DNA of 64,000 nt from Emcibacter sp. (GTDB taxonomy: Bacteria > Pseudomonadota > Alphaproteobacteria > Sphingomonadales > Emcibacteraceae), in NCBI GenBank assembly GCA_021647465.1, contig JAKIUQ010000002.1, forward strand, positions 62,001 to 126,000, written 5' to 3'. A model generated the notes under the pieces. That model searched no databases. It saw only the letters and a program-made list of their open reading frames with translations, and was not told the DNA's origin. Shown here piece after piece: positions 17,625 through 28,500 of the stretch (position 1 is its first letter; each line of letters starts with the position of its first letter). The position numbers and the translations under genes were made by a program.

Positions 17625-19311
17625 TATAGATATTAAAAGGCGCCTGGATCTTCTGTGCGAGAAGGGGCAAAAACATTTGCGGCTGTGGTCGCTGGCACGT
17701 ATATGGAATGTTGTTGTAAATCAGGGCGTGACGGCTGGCCTTATTTTATCCTGTATTATCATTGTGTTATCTCTAGGGTCATTGTTATTGGGCCGGGATA
17801 TCTGGGCGCTTGGGCCATGGGAAACGGCTGTTTTCCTGTTGGCTTTGACAGGGAGCTATATCATTGTACGCAGTCTTTGGGCCTTTTTGTTTTTCAAGGC
17901 GGATCGGGTTGTTTCTCTAACTTTCTTTGACGAATATCTGTCGTCCGGCTCACGGATGGCAACCGCAGATGAATTTATCAGCCGCAAGCCATCGACGCCG
18001 TTCGAGCAAGCGGCTGTGGAAGATGTCATACATATATTGGAGCAGGGGGAACGGGCCGAATTACCCAAAGTTATGACTCGTTTGGCGCCTCTGTCAGCTG
18101 TCCTGCACGCGAAAATTGCCGGTTTATTCGGTCTTGTCATTCTGGCATCCTGGTTGCAAACCGCACCTTTCGATGCGCTGCTCCAGAAGAATCTGCCGGC
18201 TGTAATGGCGGCAGAAAGGGGCAGGGATTTATTAACGGGACCGGATCAGGAAATATCCGCCCGTATGGTGAGCCGTGAAGATGAAATTCTTGCGGAATTG
18301 AATAAGAAGGATGATCAATCCGACCAAACAAGTGCCAAAGAAACAGAGAATAGACAAGCCGGTGACGAGGGAAAATCAAGTTCGACCAAAGCAGGAAAAA
18401 CCCAAACCACAGGTCAATCATCTGGTTCACAAGGCGGTGCAGGCTCCTTGACGCCAAGCCCGGACACGAACCCTCAGAAGGCGGGGGACAAAAAACCACA
18501 AAAGAGCGGTAAAAAGTCAAACGGGAAAAACTTGAAAAAGGCGGCGCAGAAAGAGAATGCTCAGCGAAAGAGCCCTCCCAAACCAAAGGCGCCAACAGCC
18601 GGGCAAAAATCCCAACAGACAGAGAAAAAGACTGCGGACAAAAAGAAAACTGATAAAGGCAATCGGGGGCCAGAAACAAGCAATAAGAAAAACTCTCCGG
18701 CATTGATGGCCAAAAAATCTTCAGACCCAACGGGGGCAGGAGAGCAAAACCGCCAGAAGAAGTCAGAGGACAGACAAGTACGTGCGTCAAGTGAGATGAA
18801 GCAGAAGAAAAGTTCGGGCGCTCAACTCAGGGCCAAAGCTGAACCTGAAAAAAAGAAGGCCCCGAGAAAGTCGGGCAAGGGAAAAAAGTCGGGTAAAAAA
18901 GATCAAAAAAAGCCTTCTAATCGGGAAAAAGGCAAGGCGCAAAAACCTTCGAATAAAAAACCTAGTGGAAAGCCGAGTTCACGCAATCAGAAAAATAGCG
19001 CGACGGGAAAACAAAAGGGCAAGGGTGTCGACCCGATCAAAAAATCACGCGGCGTTGCATCTTTGATGCTTGGTGTCCCGCTGCCGGACCGGATCAAGGG
19101 GCAGGCGCGAGAGGGATATATCAAGAAAACGCAAGAGAAATCGGATCCGAAGGCTGAAAAATCCGCTATGCAGAATGCTGGCGCGCGAACCGAAAGGTCA
19201 GGAAAAATCGCCCCGATTTCACACCCGGTCATGACACCTGCCATGCAGCGAGTTGTACAAAAATATTTTGAAACTATTGGACAATATTCCAAAGAAACCG
19301 AAAAGGAATAA
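17617..19311 (+). CDS. DUF4175-like membrane protein with lysine-rich tail (564 aa)
   Basis: The first 190 residues hold membrane helices near 30-52, 62-83 and 166-184. They also hold the pattern ADRVVSLTFFDEYLSSGSRMATADEF followed by PFEQAAVEDV, which recalls DUF4175-type proteins encoded with MoxR and vWA genes. From about residue 235 to 500 the protein is a repetitive, almost purely polar Lys/Ser/Gln/Pro/Gly stretch (KKSGKKDQKK, KSGKGKKSGKK), like a histone H1 tail. It ends with a short conserved-looking helix (HPVMTPAMQRVVQKYFETIG). The start at 17617 overlaps the previous gene by 8 bases; the next gene begins two bases after its stop. The tail could bind acidic cell-wall polymers, nucleic acid or a protein partner. 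The function is unknown. Confidence 0.6.
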   Translation: MDNIDIKRRLDLLCEKGQKHLRLWSLARIWNVVVNQGVTAGLILSCIIIVLSLGSLLLGRDIWALGPWETAVFLLALTGSYIIVRSLWAFLFFKADRVVSLTFFDEYLSSGSRMATADEFISRKPSTPFEQAAVEDVIHILEQGERAELPKVMTRLAPLSAVLHAKIAGLFGLVILASWLQTAPFDALLQKNLPAVMAAERGRDLLTGPDQEISARMVSREDEILAELNKKDDQSDQTSAKETENRQAGDEGKSSSTKAGKTQTTGQSSGSQGGAGSLTPSPDTNPQKAGDKKPQKSGKKSNGKNLKKAAQKENAQRKSPPKPKAPTAGQKSQQTEKKTADKKKTDKGNRGPETSNKKNSPALMAKKSSDPTGAGEQNRQKKSEDRQVRASSEMKQKKSSGAQLRAKAEPEKKKAPRKSGKGKKSGKKDQKKPSNREKGKAQKPSNKKPSGKPSSRNQKNSATGKQKGKGVDPIKKSRGVASLMLGVPLPDRIKGQAREGYIKKTQEKSDPKAEKSAMQNAGARTERSGKIAPISHPVMTPAMQRVVQKYFETIGQYSKETEKE

Positions 19312-19313
19312 CT

Positions 19314-20336
19314 ATGAGTACGCCTAATAATCAAACGTCACAAGACGCCCATTTGGAAGCGGGTCAGTTTGTTGAGACCTTTAACCGGATACGCAGTCAG
19401 ATTCAGAATATGATGGTGGGACAGGACGAGGTGATCGAGGGGGTCTTGATTGCGATGATGGCGGGGGGACATGTCCTTATTGAAGGTGTGCCGGGGCTGG
19501 GGAAAACCATGCTGGTGAAAACCTTGAGCGATGTGGTTAACCTTAAATTTTCCCGTATTCAGTTCACCCCTGATATGATGCCGGCTGATATTCAGGGCAC
19601 GCAAGTGCTGGTGGATACCGAAGGCGGCGGTCACGAGCTGACATTTCAGGAAGGACCGCTGGTTTCCAGCCTTGTTCTTGCCGATGAAATCAACCGGGCG
19701 ACTCCCAAAACGCAGTCGGCTCTGCTGGAAGCCATGCAGGAGCATCAAATCACGGTAGGACGCCGTACGATCAAGCTTGACGAGCCATATTGTGTGATGG
19801 CGACCCAGAATCCGGTGGAGCAGGAAGGTACCTATCCCCTGCCGGAAGCCCAGCTTGACCGGTTTTTGTTCAAGTTGATCGTGGGTTATCCAAGTGAACA
19901 GGAATATCACGATATTCTGGACCGGACCACAGGTACGAACACGGTTCTGGTTGAAGGGGTCTCAAGCGGCGATGAGATTATTCGTATGCGCGAAATTGTC
20001 AGGGCTGTATCTGTGCCAAAGCAGGCCAAAACCTATGCCGTCCGTTTGATTATGGGGACCCAGCCGGGCAGTGATTACGCCCCTGATGCGGTTAACAGTT
20101 TTGTGGCACTTGGGGCCAGCCCGCGCGGCGTGCAGGGCCTGATACTGGCGGCAAAGGTCAAGGCGTTATTGGCCGGTCGCTATGCGGTTAGTGTGGATGA
20201 TATTCGCAGTGTTACCCATCCGGTATTGCGCCATCGTATTGTCATGAACTTTCATGGTCAGTCGGATGATGTTACCACAGATAATATTATCGAGAAGGTT
20301 CTTGGCTTTGTAAAAACCCCGGACGGACTTGCATAA
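19314..20336 (+). CDS. MoxR-family AAA+ ATPase (340 aa)
   Basis: The Walker A motif is GVPGLGKT, Walker B is LVLADEINRA, and the MoxR-typical segments FTPDMMPADIQGT, FQEGPL, LLEAMQEHQITVG and ATQNPVEQEGTYPLPEAQLDRF follow. MoxR ATPases act as chaperones that activate or assemble partner proteins, usually those with vWA domains encoded beside them. Here the partners would be the DUF58 and BatA/vWA-type products immediately downstream. The ATG at 19314 is two bases after the previous stop, and the stop shares one base with the next ATG. All catalytic motifs are present, so it should be an active ATPase in the cytoplasm. Confidence 0.96.
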   Translation: MSTPNNQTSQDAHLEAGQFVETFNRIRSQIQNMMVGQDEVIEGVLIAMMAGGHVLIEGVPGLGKTMLVKTLSDVVNLKFSRIQFTPDMMPADIQGTQVLVDTEGGGHELTFQEGPLVSSLVLADEINRATPKTQSALLEAMQEHQITVGRRTIKLDEPYCVMATQNPVEQEGTYPLPEAQLDRFLFKLIVGYPSEQEYHDILDRTTGTNTVLVEGVSSGDEIIRMREIVRAVSVPKQAKTYAVRLIMGTQPGSDYAPDAVNSFVALGASPRGVQGLILAAKVKALLAGRYAVSVDDIRSVTHPVLRHRIVMNFHGQSDDVTTDNIIEKVLGFVKTPDGLA

Positions 20337-21235
20337 TGGCGACTTTTGACGACCTGTTTGACCCGGATTTTTTGCAGGCTTTACAACGGTTTCAATTGTT
20401 GGTGCGTCAGGTTCCCAAGGGGGGACGTTACGCGGAACAAGCCTCAAAATCAATGGGGCAGGGCATGGAATTTCGTGATTTCAAACCCTATAACGCCGGT
20501 GATGACCTCCGGGCGATTGACTGGAATATTTATCGCCGCCTTGGCAGGGTGTTTATTAAATTATTTGAAGAGCAGCGTGACCTGCCAATTTATATTATGC
20601 CGGATATTTCAGCCAGTATGTTTATGGAGGAAAGCCCGCGTATTAAACCGGCTTTACAATGCGCGTTGGCCTTCGCGACTGTTGGCTTGTCACAGCATGA
20701 TAATGTTACTTTACTGCCGTTCTCGCATGATCTTCACATGCCAGTTAAGGCAGGCGCGGGCAAAGCAGGCCTTATGGGGTTTGCGCGTCGGTTGTCGGAT
20801 ATTTCCTCCGGTTCGACAACCGACCTGCCTGGCGCTGTCCGGAAATTCTCCGGTATGTCTGTTCGGCGGGGCCTGCTGGTTGTTATCAGTGATTTCTTTG
20901 ATGGGAATGGGGTGGATGAAGTGATTAAATCTTTGTCTAATTGTCGTCATAACCTGCTGTTGGTGCAATTGGTTAAAAACAGTGATGTCATACCGGATCA
21001 TCTTGGGGATGTGCGTCTGGTGGATTGTGAAAATGGGGATGCCATAGAATTGAGTATAACGCCGGATGTGCTGAAAAAATACCGACAAGCCTATGACGGT
21101 TTTAACAAAAAACTAGCCGACTTTGTTCTTACGCGAAATGCTCAACTGGTCAAAATTGATGCGGATCAGGATATTTTACCTCAATTAACCCCCTTGTTTC
21201 AGTCATCAGGTGAATCCGGAAGGATGCACGCATGA
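20336..21235 (+). CDS. DUF58 domain protein (299 aa)
   Basis: It contains the DUF58 signature GMEFRDFKPYNAGDDLRAIDWNIY near residues 42-65, followed by a vWA-like domain with the metal-site pattern DISAS (DxSxS) and later LLVVISDFFD. DUF58 proteins are found almost always next to MoxR ATPases and are thought to be their substrates or partners. Its start overlaps the moxR stop by one base and its end overlaps the next gene by four bases (ATGA), showing tight translational coupling. No signal peptide or membrane helix is apparent, so it is probably cytoplasmic or peripheral to the inner membrane. Confidence 0.93.
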   Translation: MATFDDLFDPDFLQALQRFQLLVRQVPKGGRYAEQASKSMGQGMEFRDFKPYNAGDDLRAIDWNIYRRLGRVFIKLFEEQRDLPIYIMPDISASMFMEESPRIKPALQCALAFATVGLSQHDNVTLLPFSHDLHMPVKAGAGKAGLMGFARRLSDISSGSTTDLPGAVRKFSGMSVRRGLLVVISDFFDGNGVDEVIKSLSNCRHNLLLVQLVKNSDVIPDHLGDVRLVDCENGDAIELSITPDVLKKYRQAYDGFNKKLADFVLTRNAQLVKIDADQDILPQLTPLFQSSGESGRMHA

Positions 21236-22950
21236 ATTTTCAAATGATTTCACAGAGTGGTTTTCTGCTGTCGATTGCGGGACTGGCCGCGCTTGTGGCC
21301 CTGCTTCAAATATTGCGGATACGATATAAATCCGTGCCCGTGGTGACCAATATGTTCTGGCGAGAGGTCTTGGCGGATGCTCCGGTAAGATCCTTTTGGC
21401 AAAAATTTCGCCATCTCTGGGCTTATCTGCTGTCTCTGCTCATTGTTTTGTTGTTATTTCTGGCTTTTGCGGATCCGCAGAAAATCGGGGAAAACGCAGA
21501 ACAGGACAGGCATGTCTTTTTACTGGATGCTTCTGCGGTTATGGGCGCGGCAAAACGGTTCAATTCGTCTGTTGATTTAATGCTTGGTGATCTGGCGGGA
21601 ATATCCAGAGACAAACGCCGCGTTCTTTGGGTTGGCGGCCAGGTGAAACCAGTTCTGGTGCCGGGGGAGGCGCTTGTTGTTCTGAAAGAACGACTTAAAG
21701 ATAGCGTGCCTGAAGCGGTCCCGTCAAAGATAGAGCAACAGCTTTTACATTTGGGCAAGACGGCCTCTAAAGGCCGGCTTTTGGTGACGGTGTATGGTGA
21801 CAGCCCTGTATCGGCCCGGGTATTGGAAATGTTGCCGGATAATATGATCGTAAAAAGAGCCGAAGAACGCCAGACACTCACCACCAATATGGGGGTCAGC
21901 GAACTGGGTGTTTCAGAGGCGGCTTCGGGGATATGGGGACTGGTTGATATTTATTTCCATCTTACGGGCACAGAAGGGCAATTGTTGAAAACATATGAGT
22001 TAAACCTTCGGATAGAAGGCCAGACCTTGACCCAGCCAGTCGTTTCCTTAGAGGATGGCAGATTCCTTGTGCATGACATCAAGGCGGACGGCGGATTATT
22101 GGAAATTGCTTTGTCGGCGAATGATGACCTTGCCGTGGATGATGTTGCCCGGATGCGGTTACCCTTGATTGAACCTGTGCGGGTGCGCCTGTCGGAAAGC
22201 CTCAAGGACGCGTTAAATGAATATCTTGCGGCAGACCCCGCAGTTGAAATCGTGGATATAAATCCGGATGTGATTATCAGAAGAGCCGATGATATTCAAG
22301 ATGTTGATACAGATGCAAGGCATATCATTTTTACGCCCATGTCCCGCCAGAAAGCCTCCTTTGTTATCGCCACTGAAGAATATGTGGATGAGGCTGTTTT
22401 GGGCCGTCTGCTTGATGCTTTGGGGCTGGATCAGATCGATGCCGGCAGTATGGCGCAGTCCGGCGGGCAGCCTATTGAGGTGCGGTTGGAAAATAGTGGT
22501 CAACGGGGCGTCGCCCTATGGTCAGAATTGCTTACCGCGCAATTTAATTTTAAGAAATCACGGGCCTTTCCCATCTTTATGGCCCGGACTATCCGGTGGC
22601 TGTCGAAGGCAGACCCCTGGTTCGCCTATGTGGCGGTGGGCGAAGAAATGCCTTTGGATATGACGGGAAATCCGGCGCGCATCTTGGGCGAAAATGGGGT
22701 GATCCGTGACAGTTTGGGCGCGCGGAAAAGCCCTGGTTCAGCAGGCGTTTTGTCGCTGGAACAGAATGATCTCTGGGCGTCATTGCAGATGCCTGTGGCA
22801 GGTAAATCTGTTGAGGATGCGCTTGCTGTCCGTATGGCTTTAGGCGCAGGTATGTTCGTCGTTTCCAACGTGATGACATGGATTTTACTGTTGGTAATGG
22901 GGCTGATTTTTATCGAATGGCGTTTGCATCAAACTGGCCGTATGCCATGA
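21232..22950 (+). CDS. BatA-type membrane protein with degenerate vWA domain (572 aa)
   Basis: The N terminus has the BatA double-helix layout: helix 1 near residues 10-27 and helix 2 near 62-82 (LWAYLLSLLIVLLLFLAFADP). A vWA-like region follows (HVFLLDASAVMG). The metal site should read DxSxS but reads DASAV, so metal binding is probably lost. A long central beta-rich part includes AASGIWGLVDIYFHL and a final membrane helix lies near 540-562 (MFVVSNVMTWILLLVMGLIF). It follows DUF58 with a four-base overlap and precedes the larger vWA protein by ten bases. It is probably an inner-membrane subunit of a complex with the MoxR ATPase and the neighbouring vWA proteins. Confidence 0.8.
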   Translation: MNFQMISQSGFLLSIAGLAALVALLQILRIRYKSVPVVTNMFWREVLADAPVRSFWQKFRHLWAYLLSLLIVLLLFLAFADPQKIGENAEQDRHVFLLDASAVMGAAKRFNSSVDLMLGDLAGISRDKRRVLWVGGQVKPVLVPGEALVVLKERLKDSVPEAVPSKIEQQLLHLGKTASKGRLLVTVYGDSPVSARVLEMLPDNMIVKRAEERQTLTTNMGVSELGVSEAASGIWGLVDIYFHLTGTEGQLLKTYELNLRIEGQTLTQPVVSLEDGRFLVHDIKADGGLLEIALSANDDLAVDDVARMRLPLIEPVRVRLSESLKDALNEYLAADPAVEIVDINPDVIIRRADDIQDVDTDARHIIFTPMSRQKASFVIATEEYVDEAVLGRLLDALGLDQIDAGSMAQSGGQPIEVRLENSGQRGVALWSELLTAQFNFKKSRAFPIFMARTIRWLSKADPWFAYVAVGEEMPLDMTGNPARILGENGVIRDSLGARKSPGSAGVLSLEQNDLWASLQMPVAGKSVEDALAVRMALGAGMFVVSNVMTWILLLVMGLIFIEWRLHQTGRMP

Positions 22951-22960
22951 GGAATACATA

Positions 22961-25516
22961 ATGAATATCACTTTTCTGGACCCGTGGTTCCTGCTTTTGA
23001 TTGCCGTGTTGCCTCTGCTTTGGGTCATGGCACGGCGGCCTTTGGATAAAGGCCAACTTGCGTTGCGGTCGCTTTTGCTGTTGCTCGTGGTTTTGGCTTT
23101 GGCAAAGCCGATAATTTTTAAGAGCAGCAGTGACAAACATCATATTATTGTGGTTGATTTAACGGATAGTCTTTCCAATGAACAAAAAGAAAAGGCGGTG
23201 GGCGCGCTGGATGATTTGATGGCGCAGATGCCGTCCGGGGATAGTCATAAAATCATCATTTTGGGGAATGACGCCGGGACGGGCAGTAATCCTCACTTGA
23301 AGGACGCGCTATATATATCGTCTGCCAGCAGTTCATCCGTGAGTGCGGCCCTGAAAGAAGCGGTGGAGAATATTCCTCTTGGGGGGCAGGGGGCCATTAG
23401 CCTTTTGAGTGACGGCCGGGCAACAGATCAGAATTGGGCGGCGGCTCTGACGGAAATTCAGGATCGCGGAATTCCTGTGCATAGCCTTGATTTGGCCGGG
23501 CCGCAGGATGATATTTACATAAGCCGTCTTGCGCCCGATGGAAAAATGCGCGAAGGGCAGACCTCAAAGGTTATGGTGGAAATTTCCGGTAAGGGTGCCG
23601 GGCTGCAACTGGAACTCTATGCCGATGACAAGCTCTGGGCGACGTCTGAAGAATTTAACAGCGACGGGACGGCGCATGTGATCCTGAAGGTGGAAGCTGA
23701 ACAGCGGGGCTTTATCACTCTCGAAGCAAAACTTATTGTGCCTGAAGCTGTGCGGGATATGGATAAGAGCAATAATAGCCTAAGCGATTTGGTGGCCGTT
23801 GCGGGGCCGTTAAGGCTTTTGTATCTTGGGGAACGTCAACAAAAGGGGGCTGAGAAACTGAAGCTGCTTTTGGGGACAGGATTTACAGTAAGTGAAGCGA
23901 ATAAAAATCAGCCTTTGGACGAAAGTTTCCCGCTTGATGATTATGATATTGTGGTGATTGATGACCGCCCGGCGCGCACCCTGCCCGATGCCTTCCAGAA
24001 ACATCTGGCTCTGGCGGTACGTCAAGATGGATTGGGGGTGTTTTTTGCGGGGGGACGGAGTGCCTTTGGGGAAGGCGGTTATAAAAAGACGCCCATGGCA
24101 AAACTGCTTCCCGTAGAGTTCCGTCAGCGTGATGAAAAGAAAGACCCAAGCGTGTCATTGGCGATTGTTATCGATAGTTCAGGTTCGATGTCAGGGCGTC
24201 CTCTTGAAATTGCAAAGCATATGGCAAAATTGGCTATTAAACGCCTTAAGCCCCATGACAAGGTCGGCGTTGTGGAATTTTACGGCAATAAACAATGGGC
24301 GGTTCCGCTGCAGTCCGCAGCCAATAAAGTGGCCATAGAGCGCGCGATCAGCCGTATGCAGGCCGGCGGAAGCACCACACTTTATCCCGCTGTGGAAGAA
24401 GCCTATTATGGTCTCAAGAATATGGAAACCCGTTTCAAACATCTGTTGGTTATCATTGATGGTGACATGGGCGGCGATGATTATGAACCCTTGATCCGCC
24501 GTATGGCCAAGGACGGGATTACGGTATCAACCATTCTGGCCGGCCAAAGCCTGCATCATCAGGAAATGTTTGATATGGCCAGTTGGGGGCGGGGCCGTTT
24601 TTATACGGTGGGGGATCGTTTCAGCCTTGTCGATATTATTTTAAAACGGGAACGATCCACTAAGATGCCAGCCTATCATCCCGGAAAACATACGGTTTTA
24701 AATCGTACGGGGCCGGGATGGCTTGGCGATGTTGAGAGTATTCCTGATCTGCGCGGTTATGTGGAAACCCGCCTGAAGCCCGGCGGTGAATTGTTGCTGG
24801 AAGAAAAAAACAAGAAACATCCCTTGCTGGCGAGCTGGCGATATGGTTTGGGCCGGGTGACGAGCCTGATGGTTGAACCCCTTGGTCAAGGAACGTCAGG
24901 TTGGCGGGACTGGTCAGAATATGGCGCCATGCTGGGCCGGATATTATCCCGCACAGCTGCCGATATGGATAGTTTTTCTTACGAAATTTCACGCAAGGGG
25001 CATCAGGTTACGTTAACGGCCACAAGGACGGTACAGGACAGGAATGTGGTTCCGGTGGCCTGGGTTCTGAGCGAGGGGCCGGAAGCTTTGTCATTCCGTC
25101 AGCGTAGTCCCGATATATATCAGGCGACGTTCACAACGCCGCCGCAGCAAGCCGTTCGTATCGACGCTGCGGCAATGGCCCCCCGCGAAGATCTTGCCTA
25201 TACAGATATCACGAGAAAAATCAGTCTGGCGTCACGGGCTTATGACGGCATCCTGCCGGAAAGAAATGTCTCCCCGGCGGGCGGGCTTGATATGCGGCAT
25301 TTAAGTGGTGTCACAGGCGGTGAGCTACTGGATGGAGATGATCTCATATTATCGCCTGTGATCAGCCGTAACAATGGTCTGTCATTGTCAGGAACAGGCC
25401 TCTGGCCCTATCTGCTGCTTTTGGCGATTCTCACTTATCTTATCGAATTGCTGTATCGCCGGTGGCCGACCGGGAAAATAAAGACGGCTGCTATGAAATT
25501 CAGGGAGAATGGTTAA
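22961..25516 (+). CDS. Large membrane vWA protein with glutamine-amidotransferase-like segment (851 aa)
   Basis: The N terminus has membrane helices near 8-24 and 33-51, then a first vWA-like segment (HIIVVDLTDSLS) and a class I glutamine amidotransferase-like segment around 285-385 (DYDIVVIDDRPARTL, GLGVFFAGGRSAFGEGGY). A second, intact vWA domain follows near 400-560 (LAIVIDSSGSMSGRPLEIAKHM, with DSSGS as metal site). A C-terminal helix lies at about 815-835. This layout is known from proteins encoded with MoxR and DUF58. The stop overlaps the start of the giant TPR gene region. The intact metal site suggests it is the metal-dependent binding member of the complex, in contrast to the preceding BatA-type protein. 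Confidence 0.82.
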   Translation: MNITFLDPWFLLLIAVLPLLWVMARRPLDKGQLALRSLLLLLVVLALAKPIIFKSSSDKHHIIVVDLTDSLSNEQKEKAVGALDDLMAQMPSGDSHKIIILGNDAGTGSNPHLKDALYISSASSSSVSAALKEAVENIPLGGQGAISLLSDGRATDQNWAAALTEIQDRGIPVHSLDLAGPQDDIYISRLAPDGKMREGQTSKVMVEISGKGAGLQLELYADDKLWATSEEFNSDGTAHVILKVEAEQRGFITLEAKLIVPEAVRDMDKSNNSLSDLVAVAGPLRLLYLGERQQKGAEKLKLLLGTGFTVSEANKNQPLDESFPLDDYDIVVIDDRPARTLPDAFQKHLALAVRQDGLGVFFAGGRSAFGEGGYKKTPMAKLLPVEFRQRDEKKDPSVSLAIVIDSSGSMSGRPLEIAKHMAKLAIKRLKPHDKVGVVEFYGNKQWAVPLQSAANKVAIERAISRMQAGGSTTLYPAVEEAYYGLKNMETRFKHLLVIIDGDMGGDDYEPLIRRMAKDGITVSTILAGQSLHHQEMFDMASWGRGRFYTVGDRFSLVDIILKRERSTKMPAYHPGKHTVLNRTGPGWLGDVESIPDLRGYVETRLKPGGELLLEEKNKKHPLLASWRYGLGRVTSLMVEPLGQGTSGWRDWSEYGAMLGRILSRTAADMDSFSYEISRKGHQVTLTATRTVQDRNVVPVAWVLSEGPEALSFRQRSPDIYQATFTTPPQQAVRIDAAAMAPREDLAYTDITRKISLASRAYDGILPERNVSPAGGLDMRHLSGVTGGELLDGDDLILSPVISRNNGLSLSGTGLWPYLLLLAILTYLIELLYRRWPTGKIKTAAMKFRENG

Positions 25517-25517
25517 A

Positions 25518-28500
25518 ATGAAACCACAAAATTATCGTTCCGGATTATTTGCCCTGTTGTTGACGACAGCGCTGGTGTCCCCGTCTTTTGCAAATGATAT
25601 TCAGAAGACAGCTACAGTATCTGCCACAAAATTTACCAAGGCGGAAGAAACCGCTGGATCACTGCTCCCGTGGGCTGAGGTCAATCGTCTTTATAATCAA
25701 GCGGTTCGTAAAGATGGTCATAGCGACCATGCCATTAAAACATTGGTCAAAGGGGCCGCAGATCCGTCGTTCAAAACAGAAGATCGGGCCAAATCTTTGC
25801 GGCTTGCAAGCCTCATTTTCTGGAAAAGTGGTAAGCTGGACAAGGCTGTGAAGATGGCGGCTCAGGCTGTAGAGATGTTGCCAAATGCGGAAAATTTATA
25901 TTTGCTGGCACGGACCAGCGATGCTTCCGGGGATATAGGCCGGGCAACCAATGCCTATGAAAAGGCTCTGAAAAAGCCGGCCTCAAAGGCACTGGCTGAT
26001 GAAATCCGCCTGCAATTGGCCTTGATCAGCGCAATGGCAAGGGATGTTGCGCCATTCGTCAAGCTGGCAAATACCATGGATGCGGCCCAGAAAAACCGCA
26101 TTGCGAATACCTTGGCTTTGATGCAGTTTCCTGAACAGGCTCTGTCACTATACAGGCCGGAGCCGGGGAATAGTAAACAGGCGATCGTGGGTCATTTGCG
26201 CGTGGCGGGCTGGGCGATCAAAGCGAAAGACCTGCCCAAGGCCAAGGCCCATAGCTGGCAGGCAGCCCAGTTAACGGTAGAAAGGCGCGAAAAGCTTTAC
26301 GCCTTAAGTCTTCTCGTTGAAGCACACCGGATGGACAATAGTCTGGATCAGTTAATCAGGACTTTTGAGAATGCCAAGAGTTTAAGTGTTGAAGCGCGTG
26401 AGGTCTGGACAGATTTATTGTATGAAACGGGCCGGTCCGAAGATGCTTTGGAATTGTTCAAATCAAGTGGTAATGGTGATTTTACGCCCGCCGAACGGGT
26501 TAAATTGATCCGTATGTATCAGGCCAGCGGCAAAGACACGGCGATTGTTAACGAATATCGTAAATTGATCAAGGCGGATCCCGAGGAGGTTTATTGGCAT
26601 ATTGGGCTGAGTGAATATTATGCGGTCAAAGGGCTTGATCGTGATGCCGAAAAAACCTGGGATAATTTCATAGCCACTATAGACGAACCAGATGTTTTAT
26701 TGGCCGGGGCTGAGGCCATGTCGGAAATGGGTTTTGATAGCAAGGCGATAAAGACCGCAGAACTGGCGATGAAACATTCAGAATCTCCGGTATCCGGTTT
26801 GATGTTTTTGTTTGAACATTATCTGGGGCGCGGGCAAATATCTTTGGCCAGAACGCCATTGGAAAAACTGGATAAATATTTACCGGAATTCTCCGCAGAA
26901 CGCCTAACGCTGGCGGATTCATTTGAGCGGATAAAAGATATGGCCAAAGCCTTGGCCATATGGGAAAGCCTTGCCCAAGATCCGGCCATATTCGGGATTG
27001 ATGAAAAAATGCGTCTGGCGTGGCTTTACCGTTCTCTTGGGCGGGACGAGGATTCTTTAAGGGCATGGAAAGGCTTGCAAAAAGAACAATTATCGCCCGC
27101 AGTACAGTCTATTGTAGAACAGCAGATTATCACATTGTCGGCAGAATTGGGTATTTTGGGTGATCTGGTCTTTGAGTTGGAAGACAAGCTTAGCTCCGGG
27201 AAAGCGACAGAGGGTGAAAGCAGCTTTCTGGCCCGTATTTATATCAGGGTAGAAGATAAAGTTTCTGCCATAGAGATCATTGACGAGTTTTTTAAGCTAT
27301 CCGGAAAAAATGAAATAGATAATCTGAAAGAACAGTCCAAAGTTTATTTGCTCATGGGGGATTATGTCAATTATGGCAAGGTGACAGAACGGCTGATAGT
27401 GATTGACCCGGAAAATAAAAGTGATTATCTGCGGGATATTATTTTGAGCAAGGTTGAATTATTTACCGCTGGTGAAGTATCGGATAAAAAGGCCAAGGTC
27501 GCAGAATTAAAGGATCTGTTGGGGCAATTGCGCGCCGATGGGAAAGACGGGATGGGCTACCAGTTTGAAGGCGGGGTTCTTGTTCTGGCCAAGCAGGATA
27601 AAGATGCAATTTTTGCTTTCCGGCAGGCTATTTCTGACGCGCCGGAAAATGGCGATAATTACCTTCAGCTTGGTGATCTCCTGACAAAAATGGGCCGTGA
27701 AGGTGAGGCCCTTGGGTTGTTTCAGGCCGTGGCGGCGGAAACCGGGAAGGAGGAAGTATTTGCGGTTGCCATAGATGGTATTCTTAATACTTTTAGTGCG
27801 GCAAGTAACGAACCAAATTTGAAAAAACGCGCCAAGGCAATTCTGGGTTGGATGCAGAGAATGATTTATGCCCGCCTGAGCCATAGGGCGGATAAATTTT
27901 ATTATTATCAATTATTATCAGATATCATTTCTGAAACAGGCGATGGCAAGGCCCAGATTGAAATTCTGGAAAATTCTCTGGCCGCCGGAGCCGCCAGCCG
28001 CATGTCTGTTCTGCGCGAATTGATTACGATGACGACACCAGAGGACAGTCCATCCTTTGGGGCCAGCGGAAAGGTCAAAAATCAAAGCGCACGCCGCAAA
28101 TTTGGCCGCAGGCTCATAGGTCTTCGGTTGGCTCTTCCACCATCAATTTATATGAGTCTGGCGAAAAATTTCCTGACAGATAAGGACCCTTTCAGTGCTG
28201 AAAAATCAGTCAATAAAGCGGTTGATGTCTCAGGCATGTTTCAATTGCGGGCAGAGGCCGGCGCAATGTTCGAAACAGATGGCTATGATCTGAGGGCGAT
28301 TGAACAATATCGCAGGGCTCTGGTTCGGGATCGGGATAATTTCTCCCTTATGGTCAATGTGGCCCGGTTGCGCGAAAAAGCGGATCAGGGGCAGGCGGCC
28401 AATAAATTATTTGGCCGGTCGCTTGAAATGCTGCTGTCCCGGCAATTACAAATAGTCTCTGTTGCCCCTAAAGTGGTTGTCAAGGATATGGGAAATTATA

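Noticed and set aside
18137..18790. 217-residue open frame on the - strand rich in Leu, Ser, Phe and Pro
   Set aside because: It is the antisense of the lysine-rich tail; AAA/AAG codons read backwards as TTT/CTT, which explains the composition.
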